Positions 1 through 7,811 of a DNA stretch of 12,879 nt are shown piece by piece; position 1 is the first letter of the stretch, and the number at the start of each line of letters is the position of its first letter. The translations under genes were made by a program, and so were the position numbers. This stretch comes from an uncultured Dehalococcoidales bacterium (GTDB lineage Bacteria; Chloroflexota; Dehalococcoidia; UBA1151; UBA1328), in assembly GCA_905614375.1 (NCBI GenBank), contig CAJQSP010000052.1:1-12879 (forward strand). The letters are read 5' to 3'. A model generated the notes under the pieces. The model did no database searches and had not been told where the DNA came from. It saw only the letters and a list, made by a program, of their open reading frames with translations.

Positions 1-2
1 TC

Positions 3-217
3 GCAATCATCGGTGTTGTTAATACTGTGATTGCTGCGTACTACTATTTGCGAGTGATTCGAGCGATTGTGTTCGAAGATGCTGTGGACGAGTCTAAGTT
101 CAGTGCTGATAAGCCAATTTTGGTTGCTGCAGGTTTGGCTGCGATCGGTGCTGGTGTGTTCGGTATTGCGCCGTTCCTAATGCTTGATCTTGCCGAAAAA
201 GCACTCTCGATCGTTCC
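3..217 (+). CDS. nuoN: NADH-quinone oxidoreductase subunit N, C-terminal fragment
   Basis: Reading from base 3, this frame gives about 71 residues that look like the last two transmembrane helices of NuoN, a proton-pumping antiporter-like subunit of complex I. The diagnostic part is VVNTVIAAYYYLRVIRAIVF, where the AYYYLR core is the conserved NuoN tail motif. A hydrophilic loop and a final helix (FGIAPFLMLDLAEKAL) follow, close to where NuoN normally ends. The N-terminal ~85% is missing. No native stop is seen: the frame runs on to about base 356, but after ~217 it is only the antisense of nuoM. Every other nuo gene here is on the minus strand, so this orientation is wrong for the operon, where nuoN should follow nuoM on the minus strand. 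Identity is recognised from motif and length; the fragment's position is probably artefactual. Confidence 0.8.
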
Positions 218-916
218 GGCGATGAAGAAGAACGCAAATATAAGCGCTGCCGGAACTACAAGATCGGCGGCAGCCATTAGTTCAGGAATACCGGTGATTC
301 CTAATTCCGGAATAGAAACCATCGCCAACGTGCTCACACCAGGTGTCACATAGATGGCCAGAATTCCGACCAACATAAACGCGCCACCGGCAAGAGTGAA
401 CAATACGAACTTCATCGCCGAGTAGCGAGGTCGTCCACTACCCCAAATGGCGATGAGCATGAACATCGGAATGAGTTCGAACTCGAAGAAAATGAAGAAC
501 AACAGTAGGTCGAGTGATACAAACACACCCAGTACTGCCGTCTCGAGCAGCAGCAGCCACAGGAAGTACTCACGTACACGCTTCTTGATTCGCCACGAAC
601 CAAGCGCCGCTGCCATACCGAGTATTCCGGTGAGCAATACGAGAGGTGCGCTCAAACCATCGACACCCAATAGATACGAAGATCGAAGTGCGTCGACAGG
701 AATCCAGCGTTCGAAGTAGTCGATCATCTGGATGCCAGCTAGGTCTTGGTCGTACCCAACGAACACCATCACGCTCAATACGAACGTGACGACAGTCGCA
801 CCGATCGAGATCCAGCGGATCTGTTGATCGGAGTTTTCACCCCGGGCGAACATCGTTACCAACAGCGCAACCGCTGCAGGTAGGAACACCGTTATCGTCA
901 GCAACCCATCAAACAT
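218..916 (-). CDS. nuoM: NADH-quinone oxidoreductase subunit M, N-terminal fragment
   Basis: This is an antiporter-like, proton-translocating membrane subunit of complex I. About 233 N-terminal residues are present, of roughly 490-510 expected. TM helices cover most of the fragment. The conserved helix-5 glutamate is E145 in FFEFELIPMFMLIAIWG, equivalent to E. coli E144. The coding signal stops at FAFFFIA (residues ~227-233), just before the expected FAIKVP...FPxHTWLPDAH segment that carries the channel lysine. The open frame continues leftward to base 44, but residues after ~233 are the reverse complement of nuoN and do not resemble NuoM. The ATG at 914-916 has a strong GGAGGT Shine-Dalgarno (SD) site five bases upstream (922-927). 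There is a 66-base gap to nuoL, the only sizeable gap inside the operon. Confidence 0.88.
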
Positions 917-921
917 GGGCG

Positions 922-927
922 ACCTCC
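922..927 (-). promoter_or_regulatory. Strong ribosome binding site of nuoM
   Basis: On the minus strand this reads GGAGGT, five bases before the nuoM ATG. It is the strongest SD site in the operon together with that of nuoI. It sits at the end of the 66-base nuoL-nuoM gap, where translational coupling by overlap is not available. Confidence 0.75.
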
Positions 928-982
928 AATGCCGTATTTAGGAAATATTCTGTTTTGCTTGCGCTAAATTCCACGTGCGTTA

Positions 983-2995
983 TTAGCCCCATAACAAGAA
1001 CGCTGCTACTACTGCGACCACGCCGATAACCATGCCAACTGCGTAAGTCTGTGTCTGACCGTTTTGAACTAGTGCCCCACTCTTTCCGATTCGGCTTACC
1101 CAATTCGAAAGATGGACATTTGCGTTGTCGATCCAGTGCTCATCAAACCATCGCAAAGCATCGGCTACATACGTGTAGAAGCCTTTGCGAACGATGATGT
1201 TCTCGTACGTTTCATCGAAGTAGTACTTGCGTAACATGAGCTTGTAGATTGGTTGGAATCGAGCTCCCATCGCTGTCGGCGAGATCAATCCCTTTATGTA
1301 CATGAGGTAAGCAAGACCAATACCGGCCAAAGCTAGAACGGTCGAAATACCAGCGACCATATAGTTGAACTCAGGCGCTGCACCAGCGTGCTCGGCTGCC
1401 GAGTGACCACCGTCGGCATCCGTCGGGAATACGGCGTGGTTCTCTACAGTCACATAGTGAGCAAATGCGTGCTTGTCGATCCCGCCAACTTCTACCACTG
1501 GGTTCGATAAGAAGCCGATACCGATTGCGAGTACAGCAAGAACCAAGATTGGTCCGACCATCAGCCACGGCGATTCTCCAAAATGAGAATGAGCATTTCC
1601 AACCGGAACTGGATCGCCTGCGACCTCAGCATCCTTGATTTCCCGTTCTCCACCACCCTTCCACTCACCATGGAACGTAAGGAATATGGCTCGGAACATG
1701 TAGAACGCTGTCATCAATGCAGCGATAAGACCAAGCGCTAGAACTATGTTCCCTGTGGTCGTACCAACTTCAGCCGCGTGACCCAGAATCTCGTCTTTCG
1801 ACCAGAATCCTGAGAACGGGAATAATCCGGCAAGACTCAAGCTAGCAATAACCATGCCCCAGTAGGTTTTAGGCATGTGCTTCTTTAGGCCGCCCATGTA
1901 GTTCATGTTGAACGTACCTGATGCGTGATGAACCGACCCGGCGCCAAGGAACAGTGCTGCCTTGAAGAATGCGTGAGTGAACAAATGGAACAGAGCTGGA
2001 GCGTATGCACCGACTCCCAAAGCCAACATCATGTAGCCAAGCTGAGAGATGGTCGAATATGCCAGCACACGCTTTATATCGTTGGCCACCAAGCCCATAG
2101 TTGCCGCAAATACAGCGGTGAATCCACCGATTAGCGCAACAAGAGTCATGATGTCCGAATGCTCGAACAGCGGGAAAAATCGTGCAATAAGAAATACACC
2201 TGCCGTGACCATCGTAGCGGAGTGAATCAAGGCAGATACAGAGGTTGGCCCTTCCATGGCGTCTGGAAGCCAGTTATGCAGCGGGAATTGAGCAGATTTA
2301 CCAATCGCTCCAGCCAGTAGTCCAAGCGATACCCAAGTTGCAACCGAAACTGCAATACCACCTTGATGGATAGCTTCATACAGATCCGCTATGTCCATAT
2401 ACGACGAATCTTGTGAGTAGAGATAAAGAATTCCTAGCAGGAACCCGAAGTCTCCGAACCTCGTCATTAGGAACGCTTTCTTGGCAGCTGCTGCAGCCGT
2501 TGGTCGATCCATCCAGAACCCAATCAACAAGTACGACGAAACACCTACAAGTTCCCAGAAGACAAATATCTGAATCATGTTCCTTGATAGAACAAGTCCC
2601 AGCATCGACGCCGTAAACAATGCCATGTAGGTGAAGTAACGGGTGTAGCTCTTATCGCCATGCATGTACGCCTGTCCGTAAATTTGTACAAGCAAGCTGA
2701 CTCCGCTGATAACTACAAGCATGATCGACGTTAGTTGGTCGACCATCAGACCAAACGTGAGATTCAGACCGCCAATAGCGATCCATTCGTGCGGTTCAAG
2801 ATGCAACGGTCCATCGGACATCACCGTGCCAAGAGTCATTAGTGACAGGATGAACGATCCACCGATAGCCGCAATAGTTATGTAACCGGCATATTTAGAG
2901 TTCGATCCTACAAAGGCGCGCACCAACACTCCATTCACCAGCATTGCGGCGATGGGAAGGGCGATTATTAGCCAGGCTAAGCCTTCAGTAATCAA
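983..2995 (-). CDS. nuoL: NADH-quinone oxidoreductase subunit L
   Basis: This is the distal antiporter-like proton-pumping subunit of complex I, 670 residues (E. coli 613). Key channel residues are E148 (FVFWELVGVSSYLLIGFW), K233 (AIGKSAQFPLHNWLPDAMEGPT), H258, H341 and K345 (HLFTHAFFKAALFLGAGSV) and K400 (FSGFWSKDEIL). The C-terminal part (YKLMLRKYYFDETYENI at ~584-600, final TM 651-669) fits the lateral helix and last TM helix. The extra length lies in hydrophilic stretches at ~443-475 and ~505-545, rich in His, Gly and Asp/Glu. The start is TTG at 2993-2995, with AGGGA (3003-3007) seven bases upstream. The first in-frame ATG (residue 18) would cut into TM1, so TTG is preferred. It lies 13 bases after the small ORF and ends TAA. 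Confidence 0.95.
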   Translation of the reverse strand: MITEGLAWLIIALPIAAMLVNGVLVRAFVGSNSKYAGYITIAAIGGSFILSLMTLGTVMSDGPLHLEPHEWIAIGGLNLTFGLMVDQLTSIMLVVISGVSLLVQIYGQAYMHGDKSYTRYFTYMALFTASMLGLVLSRNMIQIFVFWELVGVSSYLLIGFWMDRPTAAAAAKKAFLMTRFGDFGFLLGILYLYSQDSSYMDIADLYEAIHQGGIAVSVATWVSLGLLAGAIGKSAQFPLHNWLPDAMEGPTSVSALIHSATMVTAGVFLIARFFPLFEHSDIMTLVALIGGFTAVFAATMGLVANDIKRVLAYSTISQLGYMMLALGVGAYAPALFHLFTHAFFKAALFLGAGSVHHASGTFNMNYMGGLKKHMPKTYWGMVIASLSLAGLFPFSGFWSKDEILGHAAEVGTTTGNIVLALGLIAALMTAFYMFRAIFLTFHGEWKGGGEREIKDAEVAGDPVPVGNAHSHFGESPWLMVGPILVLAVLAIGIGFLSNPVVEVGGIDKHAFAHYVTVENHAVFPTDADGGHSAAEHAGAAPEFNYMVAGISTVLALAGIGLAYLMYIKGLISPTAMGARFQPIYKLMLRKYYFDETYENIIVRKGFYTYVADALRWFDEHWIDNANVHLSNWVSRIGKSGALVQNGQTQTYAVGMVIGVVAVVAAFLLWG

Positions 2996-3008
2996 CAGAT
3001 AGTCCCTG

Positions 3009-3203
3009 TTACAGCTTTCTCAATATTTCGTCGGCAACGTGTTCCCGACCTTTGGGAACCATTACCCGGTACGACGCATCTTCAGCCCAATCGAGGATAT
3101 CGCCCTCGGGAATGATCTTAGTCGGCAGGCCTTCTCCTTCGAGAAGGTCTTTCCACATCTGCGCAGAAATTAGGTTCGGTGTCTTCTTGTAGTCGACCCA
3201 CAT
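3009..3203 (-). CDS. Small DUF2007-like protein embedded in the nuo operon
   Basis: A 64-residue soluble protein lies between nuoK (two bases upstream) and nuoL (13 bases downstream) on the same strand, so it is almost certainly co-translated with the complex I genes. It has no TM helix, signal peptide or cysteine. The pattern is a helix (ISAQMWKDLLEGEGLP) followed by strand-like KIIPEG, an acidic turn (DILDWAEDA), SYRVMVPKG and a C-terminal helix (REHVADEILRKL). That resembles the DUF2007 family ('putative prokaryotic signal transducing protein'), whose usual signature is ...ae..L...GI.a.......y.v.V...d...A..iL. The family's biochemical role is not established. The position suggests a complex I accessory or assembly role, but this is inference. 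Its start ATG has only a weak SD and probably relies on coupling to nuoK. Confidence 0.75.
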   Translation of the reverse strand: MWVDYKKTPNLISAQMWKDLLEGEGLPTKIIPEGDILDWAEDASYRVMVPKGREHVADEILRKL

Positions 3204-3205
3204 AG

Positions 3206-3556
3206 CTAGTTCTTCATCTCAGAGGCATCTGTAATTTCTACCGATTCCGTCGCTCGATACATTGCGAACACTAGAGCGAACGCCAGCGCAGCCTCACCGG
3301 CAGCGACAGCAGTTACAAATATTGCGAAAACGTGACCAGTCAAAGCTGATCGAATGGCTTCAGCGGTAAGTGGATCACCACTCAATAGCTCGGCGGCAGG
3401 AGTAAAACGGCTGAAACCAACCGCAGCAATCACTACGCCGTTGAACATGAGTTCAAGCGACATAATCACTGTTATTAAGCTTCGACGTGAAAAGGCCCCG
3501 TAAGCGCCAATGGCGAACAATGCGCCCGAAACTAGAAGTACGTTTTCGATGGTCAT
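3206..3556 (-). CDS. nuoK: NADH-quinone oxidoreductase subunit K
   Basis: This is a small three-helix membrane subunit carrying part of the fourth proton path of complex I; 116 residues (E. coli 100). Conserved membrane glutamates are E35 in IMSLELMFNGV (E. coli E36) and E88 in TAVAAGEAALAFALV (E. coli E72). The TM1-TM2 loop is basic (SRRS), fitting the cytoplasmic side. The TM2-TM3 loop (~49-72, FTPAAELLSGDPLTAEAIRS) is about 15 residues longer than usual and acidic, so predicted on the outer face. The ATG overlaps the nuoJ stop as ATGA, with GGAAG nine bases upstream. It ends TAG two bases before the DUF2007-like gene. Confidence 0.95.
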   Translation of the reverse strand: MTIENVLLVSGALFAIGAYGAFSRRSLITVIMSLELMFNGVVIAAVGFSRFTPAAELLSGDPLTAEAIRSALTGHVFAIFVTAVAAGEAALAFALVFAMYRATESVEITDASEMKN

Positions 3557-4230
3557 ACCGAAGCACTTCCATTCGTGACTGATCCAGGCTCTTCAGTCGA
3601 TTTCGGGTCACGCATCAATAGCAACCCACCAATCAACGCGGCAACCAGAAGCAAACCGATGAGTTCGAAGGCAAGCATGTATTTACGAACTAGCATCACA
3701 CCGATAGCTCCGGTGCTATCGACAAATACACCATCGTTTTCGATGGCAAGGTCGTTACCGTCTAGAGGGGTATCAGTCAAAACTACGATCACATCGCCGG
3801 TGCCAACCTCAACGAACCCTTCCGTGAGTGCGGCAATTGCAACAGGATCAGTAATATCGTCCATCGACGACCACTGTGTGCTGTAAGCAGTAAACGCCAA
3901 TGCGGCGAAGATCAGTACAGCCACCATTGCCCCAATGAGCCTGCCCTGAGCCGGGCGACTTCCAGACACGATGTCTTGGATGAACATAACTGCGAAAGCC
4001 ATGAGCACCGATATGGCACCAACGTACACAAGAATCTGCACAACACCTACGAATTCGGCGCTGAGTATGAAATACAAAATTCCTACGCCAAGGAACGATC
4101 CCGCCAGCGCAATTGCTGCCCGGAACACGTCGCGCTGAGTCACTACGATCGCCGCCAAGCCAAGCGTCATCGCCGACGCCGCCCAGAATGCGATAGTCGT
4201 TAGTGTCGATACTTCCATCATTGCCATCAT
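3553..4230 (-). CDS. nuoJ: NADH-quinone oxidoreductase subunit J
   Basis: This is a five-helix membrane subunit of complex I next to NuoH/NuoK, containing the hinge helix TM3. The signature AEFVGVVQILVYVGAISVL (TM3) is clear. From the chosen ATG it has 225 residues, against 184 in E. coli. The surplus is a ~60-residue loop between TM4 and TM5, rich in Asp/Glu, Val and Thr and without Cys. Basic loops elsewhere (TQRDVFR; SGSRPAQGR; MRDPK) put that loop on the outer side by the positive-inside rule. Start choice: an in-frame GTG lies at 4245, but the ATG at 4228-4230 overlaps the nuoI stop as ATGA, the operon's usual coupling. Further ATGs follow at 4227, 4221 and 4218. It ends in an ATGA overlap with nuoK. 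Confidence 0.93.
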   Translation of the reverse strand: MMAMMEVSTLTTIAFWAASAMTLGLAAIVVTQRDVFRAAIALAGSFLGVGILYFILSAEFVGVVQILVYVGAISVLMAFAVMFIQDIVSGSRPAQGRLIGAMVAVLIFAALAFTAYSTQWSSMDDITDPVAIAALTEGFVEVGTGDVIVVLTDTPLDGNDLAIENDGVFVDSTGAIGVMLVRKYMLAFELIGLLLVAALIGGLLLMRDPKSTEEPGSVTNGSASV

Positions 4231-4892
4231 CTTTCGTCGACCCACTTCCGTTTGAGGTCTTCATCAGACGGACGTTCGTGACGACCAGCGTCGTGGAAAT
4301 CTTCGATCGTTTCTTTGAATGGATCGAAGCTATTTTCCTCGAACTGAGGACGATAGAACGAACTCGGTCGCTTCGGAGCGTCGAACAACTCTTCCTTAGT
4401 GATAATTAGCTCATCACGCACGTATGTCGATCGCTCAAAGCTCGTACCCATGTGCAGAGCGTCGTACGGGCAAGCCTCAACACAGAGACCACAGAACATG
4501 CAACGGCCAATATCGATGTCGAAGACTTCGAGTTTATAGCTCTCACCCTCTTGTGCATCGATCTTGCCAGGAACACTGACAATCTCAATAATCCCTAACG
4601 GGCAGTATTTCGCACAACTCGCACACGCAGTACAGCGGTCTTCGAAAAATGTGAACTCGTTCCCACGGAATCGAGATGACTGTTTTACGGCGACAGGAAC
4701 AGTCGCAAGTCCTACAATCGCTTTTAGCGAATCAGCCGGCCTATTCACCAAGAACTGGAATGGGTTCATGCCGGCCGCTTTTGCAGCACCAACGAAACCC
4801 ACGTGTCGATCTGGGTACTGTTCAGTAACCGCAGGTCGCAGGAAGTGCTTTAACGTAACCAGGAAGCCACGAGTCAAACCAAGACCGATCAT
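4227..4892 (-). CDS. nuoI: NADH-quinone oxidoreductase subunit I (2x[4Fe-4S])
   Basis: This is the ferredoxin-like subunit that relays electrons toward NuoB through two [4Fe-4S] clusters (N6a/N6b). The binding motifs are CTACASCAKYCP (C87, C90, C93, C97) and CMFCGLCVEACP (C131, C134, C137, C141). The membrane-proximal N-terminus (LKHFLRPAVTEQYPD) is typical. An extra ~30-40 residues (about 32-73, including MNPFQFLVNRPADSLKAIVG) separate it from the usual RFRG motif at 74-77, where E. coli NuoI has only a short linker. The C-terminus is a long charged tail ending KRKWVDER. The ATG follows a near-perfect AAGGAGG (4899-4905) six bases upstream and overlaps the nuoH stop as TAATG. Length is 221 residues, versus 180 in E. 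coli. Confidence 0.95.
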   Translation of the reverse strand: MIGLGLTRGFLVTLKHFLRPAVTEQYPDRHVGFVGAAKAAGMNPFQFLVNRPADSLKAIVGLATVPVAVKQSSRFRGNEFTFFEDRCTACASCAKYCPLGIIEIVSVPGKIDAQEGESYKLEVFDIDIGRCMFCGLCVEACPYDALHMGTSFERSTYVRDELIITKEELFDAPKRPSSFYRPQFEENSFDPFKETIEDFHDAGRHERPSDEDLKRKWVDER

Positions 4893-6193
4893 TAGTCGCC
4901 TCCTTCTTGAATTCGAACTTGAGCAGGTGCAGTTTCGTCACCGAGTACAGACGAATCCGGAATAGACTCGCTACCGACCGGGTAGGAAGGAGCGTTAGCG
5001 TCAGGCTGCTGCTGCTCGTACGGAGCAGTGCCAAGTAACTTACTCACCAAATAGATAGAGATGATCGCTACAGGCCAGTTGACAGCCGCCATCGCCCACA
5101 AATGAGCCGTGGTTGGATCCGGCCAGATCGCTATAAGGATCGCAGTCACAATGATGTTGATCATCGTCAACTCGAACAGACCCTTCCAAGCGAATTTAAG
5201 CACTTGGTCAACACGCAGTCGAGGCAGCGTCATTCGGAACCAAATGATCACAAACAAAACTGCGATCAGCTTTGCACCAAACCAGAAGTGTGAAGGAATC
5301 GAATCGAACCCTCGCCATCCACCTAGGAACAACGTCGTAATGATCGCTGCTGTGCTTATTTCAGCCATGAACTCAGCAAGGAAGAACAAACCGAACTTCA
5401 TACTGGCATAGTCATTCAAATAACCGGCAGCAAGTTCCGATTCAGCCTCTGTAAGGTCGAATGGCGCACGAGCCATCTCTGCCATCGCAGCGATGAAGAA
5501 CACAAAGAACCCAAGCGGCTGTATTAATATGAACGGCACGCCCTGAGCAGCGATGATATCCCCGAGCGACATTGATCCAGCAAGCATGATTACGCCGACA
5601 ACAGCCAATGCCATCGGAATTTCGTAGCTAATCAAAAGTGCGACAGATCGCAAAGCCGAAAGGATCGCAATTCGGTTACCTGATGACCATGCTGCTGTAA
5701 GGACAGAAAGTGTCGTCAATGACGTTATCGCCATGACGAACAACACACCAACGTTCAAATCGACAACATATGTGCCTATTCCGAACGGAATAACCGAGAA
5801 AACCAATAAAGCCGGAGTAGCGATAAGTATCGGAGCGAGGTTGAACAAGATTCGGTCTGCATCGGCAGGAACAATATCCTCTTTGAACATTGTTTTGACG
5901 GCGTCAGCAACCGAAGTAAGCGTTCCGAACGGTCCCCATCTGTTGGGCCCAGTTCGTGACTGGAAACGACCGAACAAACGTCGTTCTCCCCAGATCAATA
6001 CGATCACACCACCAAGTACGCCGTTCACGATCAATCCAATGATCGCCACTGCAGCAAGCAGGAATGCGAGCCACTCCAACCCACCGGGCAATAAGCCGTC
6101 AGAGTAGCCTCGGCTAGCACAACTGGCACTGTCGCCCGCGAGTACACAATAAATATTTCGCCAAAGCGAGTTATCGAGGAAGGCTTGACCCAT
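4892..6193 (-). CDS. nuoH: NADH-quinone oxidoreductase subunit H
   Basis: This membrane subunit holds the quinone-chamber floor and the E-channel of complex I. It has 433 residues, versus 325 in E. coli. Motifs are GERRLFGRFQSRTGPNRWGPFG (ends at 90), EIPM with E191, AEMARAPFDLTEAESEL (238-254), GYLNDYASMKF, and RVDQVLKFAWKG (327-338). The extra length is an N-terminal stretch of ~35 residues before TM1, with two cysteines (C16, C25), and a ~55-residue hydrophilic C-terminal tail rich in Pro, Gln, Asp and Ser. The ATG overlaps the nuoD stop as TAATG, with GAGGTG (6202-6207) eight bases upstream. A TTG at residue 35 or 39 would remove the odd N-terminus but lacks that support. Direct linkage to nuoD means nuoE/F/G are absent here. 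Confidence 0.95.
   Translation of the reverse strand: MGQAFLDNSLWRNIYCVLAGDSASCASRGYSDGLLPGGLEWLAFLLAAVAIIGLIVNGVLGGVIVLIWGERRLFGRFQSRTGPNRWGPFGTLTSVADAVKTMFKEDIVPADADRILFNLAPILIATPALLVFSVIPFGIGTYVVDLNVGVLFVMAITSLTTLSVLTAAWSSGNRIAILSALRSVALLISYEIPMALAVVGVIMLAGSMSLGDIIAAQGVPFILIQPLGFFVFFIAAMAEMARAPFDLTEAESELAAGYLNDYASMKFGLFFLAEFMAEISTAAIITTLFLGGWRGFDSIPSHFWFGAKLIAVLFVIIWFRMTLPRLRVDQVLKFAWKGLFELTMINIIVTAILIAIWPDPTTAHLWAMAAVNWPVAIISIYLVSKLLGTAPYEQQQPDANAPSYPVGSESIPDSSVLGDETAPAQVRIQEGGD
4899..4905 (-). promoter_or_regulatory. Strong ribosome binding site of nuoI
   Basis: AAGGAGG on the minus strand, six bases before the nuoI ATG and inside the last codons of nuoH. It confirms the nuoI start and shows that the anti-SD of this organism is canonical. 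Confidence 0.75.
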
Positions 6194-7305
6194 TACCGGT
6201 CCACCTCACCCATGTTCAAGTCGACGCTACCGAAAGTAACGAACAGATCACCAAAATGACCACCGATCAACATGTCTCGCAGGAGAGTCAGGTTGATTAG
6301 CGAAGAAGCGCGCACGTGCATTCGGTACGGAGCAATTCCGCCGTCGCTCACCAGATAGAAACCAAGCTCGCCCTTCGACCCTTCGATGGCTGCATAAGCA
6401 TCACCAACGGGCGGTCGAATCAATCGCGGTACATCGTCAAATGAAGGTCGAACTTCACCCGGTTCGATCTGCTCGATGCACTGGCGGATGATCTTTACAC
6501 TCTCACGTGCTTCCTGAACTCGTACCCAGTAACGAGCGTAGTTATCAGAAGCGGTGTGAAGCTTTCGTTCGAAAGAAATACGGTCGTAGTAGTCGTAAGG
6601 AGCACGATGTCGCAGATCCCAGTCAACTCCGCTCGCACGAAGCATCGGACCAGTAATCGAAGCGTTAATCAACAGCTCTTTAGGTAGCACCGCAGTGCCT
6701 TTGGTACGTGAGAAAACTATTTCGTTCCCGCTCAGGTACGTTTCCAACTCGTCGATAGTGTTGACGATATCGCCAAGACCACGATTCAGAGCTGGCCAGA
6801 ATTCGGCAGGTGCGTCCATGAACACACCACCAGGTCGCAAGTACGAGTTGGTGATGCGGGCACCACAAAGCATCTCGAACATATCAAGAATATTTTCACG
6901 CTCACGCATCGCGTAGATGAGCGGAGTCCCCAACGCACCGAGGTCCTGCAAAAGAAACCCGGTTGCCACTAAGTGACTAGCGATGCGCTGTAGCTCGCTG
7001 GCTATCATCCGAAGCCAAACACCGCGCGGTGAAGGCTCGATACCTGCTAGCTTCTCAACAGCCAGAATGTATCCTTGGTTGTTGAGCATCGACGAGACGT
7101 AGTCCATACGGTCGGTCAGTGTAACGATCTGAGTATATGTACGTTCTTCAGCTAGCTTTTCAGAACCGCGGTGCAGGTAACCGAAAACCGGCTCAATATC
7201 TACGATTTCTTCACCATCAAACATGACACGCATACGGAACACACCGTGAGTCGATGGGTGCTGAGGACCGAGATTAACGGTTACTGGCTGTGTCTTAATC
7301 GCCAT
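6193..7305 (-). CDS. nuoD: NADH-quinone oxidoreductase subunit D (49 kDa)
   Basis: This is the hydrogenase-large-subunit-like subunit that, with NuoB and NuoH, forms the quinone-reduction site. It has 370 residues, a normal length for a free-standing NuoD. It starts [20 protein letters not shown], with H20 and Y69 (in DRMDY) matching the quinone headgroup ligands H38 and Y87 of Thermus Nqo4. Other family motifs are GYLHRGSEKLAEERTY, SELQRIASHL, YLRPGGVFMD and the C-terminal VDLNMGEVDR. No frameshift or missing key residue is seen. The ATG overlaps the nuoC stop as TAATG; its own SD is weak, so coupling to nuoC is likely. The final TAA overlaps the nuoH ATG. Confidence 0.97.
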   Translation of the reverse strand: MAIKTQPVTVNLGPQHPSTHGVFRMRVMFDGEEIVDIEPVFGYLHRGSEKLAEERTYTQIVTLTDRMDYVSSMLNNQGYILAVEKLAGIEPSPRGVWLRMIASELQRIASHLVATGFLLQDLGALGTPLIYAMRERENILDMFEMLCGARITNSYLRPGGVFMDAPAEFWPALNRGLGDIVNTIDELETYLSGNEIVFSRTKGTAVLPKELLINASITGPMLRASGVDWDLRHRAPYDYYDRISFERKLHTASDNYARYWVRVQEARESVKIIRQCIEQIEPGEVRPSFDDVPRLIRPPVGDAYAAIEGSKGELGFYLVSDGGIAPYRMHVRASSLINLTLLRDMLIGGHFGDLFVTFGSVDLNMGEVDR

Positions 7306-7811
7306 TAGTCGACACCTGATTGACTACCAGCTGCACCGGGATCTGTCGAAGCAATCGACTGATCGTAAGTGACATAGTCCTTTCGAAGTGGGTGACCGGG
7401 ATAGCCTTCCCACAACATGATTCGCTTGTGATTAGGGTGACCATCGAAGCGGATTCCCATCAAATCCCAAACCTCACGCTCTTGGTAGTCAGCCCCTCGC
7501 CAGATTGGAACAACACTAGCAATCGAAGGTTCCGTGCGACCGTGCCCAACGCGTGACTTCAACACTGCTGAAGCGTTCATAGGCAGCGAAGTAAGGTGAT
7601 ATACGACTTCGAAATGATCGATGTAGTCGACTGCCGTAAGACTGCTGAGTAGATCAAATTTGAACTCAGAGCGAATCTTAAGACCTTCACATACGGTCGA
7701 TATAGAATCCGGCTTGAGCCACACATCTGAACCTGCACTCGACTCAACAGAGCCAGGTGCGAAGGCCTCGATGGCTTCAGCTAACGCTTCTCCACTCCAA
7801 ACGGTGGTCAT
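7305..7811 (-). CDS. nuoC: NADH-quinone oxidoreductase subunit C (30 kDa)
   Basis: This is a peripheral-arm connecting subunit without cofactor, 168 residues. The 30-kDa subunit signature is present at ~111-146: [16 protein letters not shown], followed by [20 protein letters not shown]. The domain before it ([21 protein letters not shown]) is the normal NuoC fold. NuoC and NuoD are separate genes here, unlike the NuoCD fusion of enterobacteria. The ATG overlaps the nuoB stop as ATGA, with a weak purine-rich SD (AGGGCAGGA). A short low-complexity tail ([12 protein letters not shown]) follows the signature. Confidence 0.96.
   Translation of the reverse strand: MTTVWSGEALAEAIEAFAPGSVESSAGSDVWLKPDSISTVCEGLKIRSEFKFDLLSSLTAVDYIDHFEVVYHLTSLPMNASAVLKSRVGHGRTEPSIASVVPIWRGADYQEREVWDLMGIRFDGHPNHKRIMLWEGYPGHPLRKDYVTYDQSIASTDPGAAGSQSGVD

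Noticed and set aside
44..217. Extension of the nuoM frame past the junction (290-residue protein)
   Set aside because: The last ~57 residues are the reverse complement of nuoN and do not match NuoM; this is read-through across a breakpoint.
27..353. Plus-strand open frame running through the nuoN/nuoM junction as one 108-residue protein
   Set aside because: Only residues before ~base 217 are NuoN-like. The remainder is antisense to nuoM and has no family resemblance, so it is not a real fused gene.
4564..4965. 133-residue plus-strand open frame opposite nuoI/nuoH
   Set aside because: It is antisense to clearly recognised genes, with no SD, domain or coherent fold; a shadow frame.
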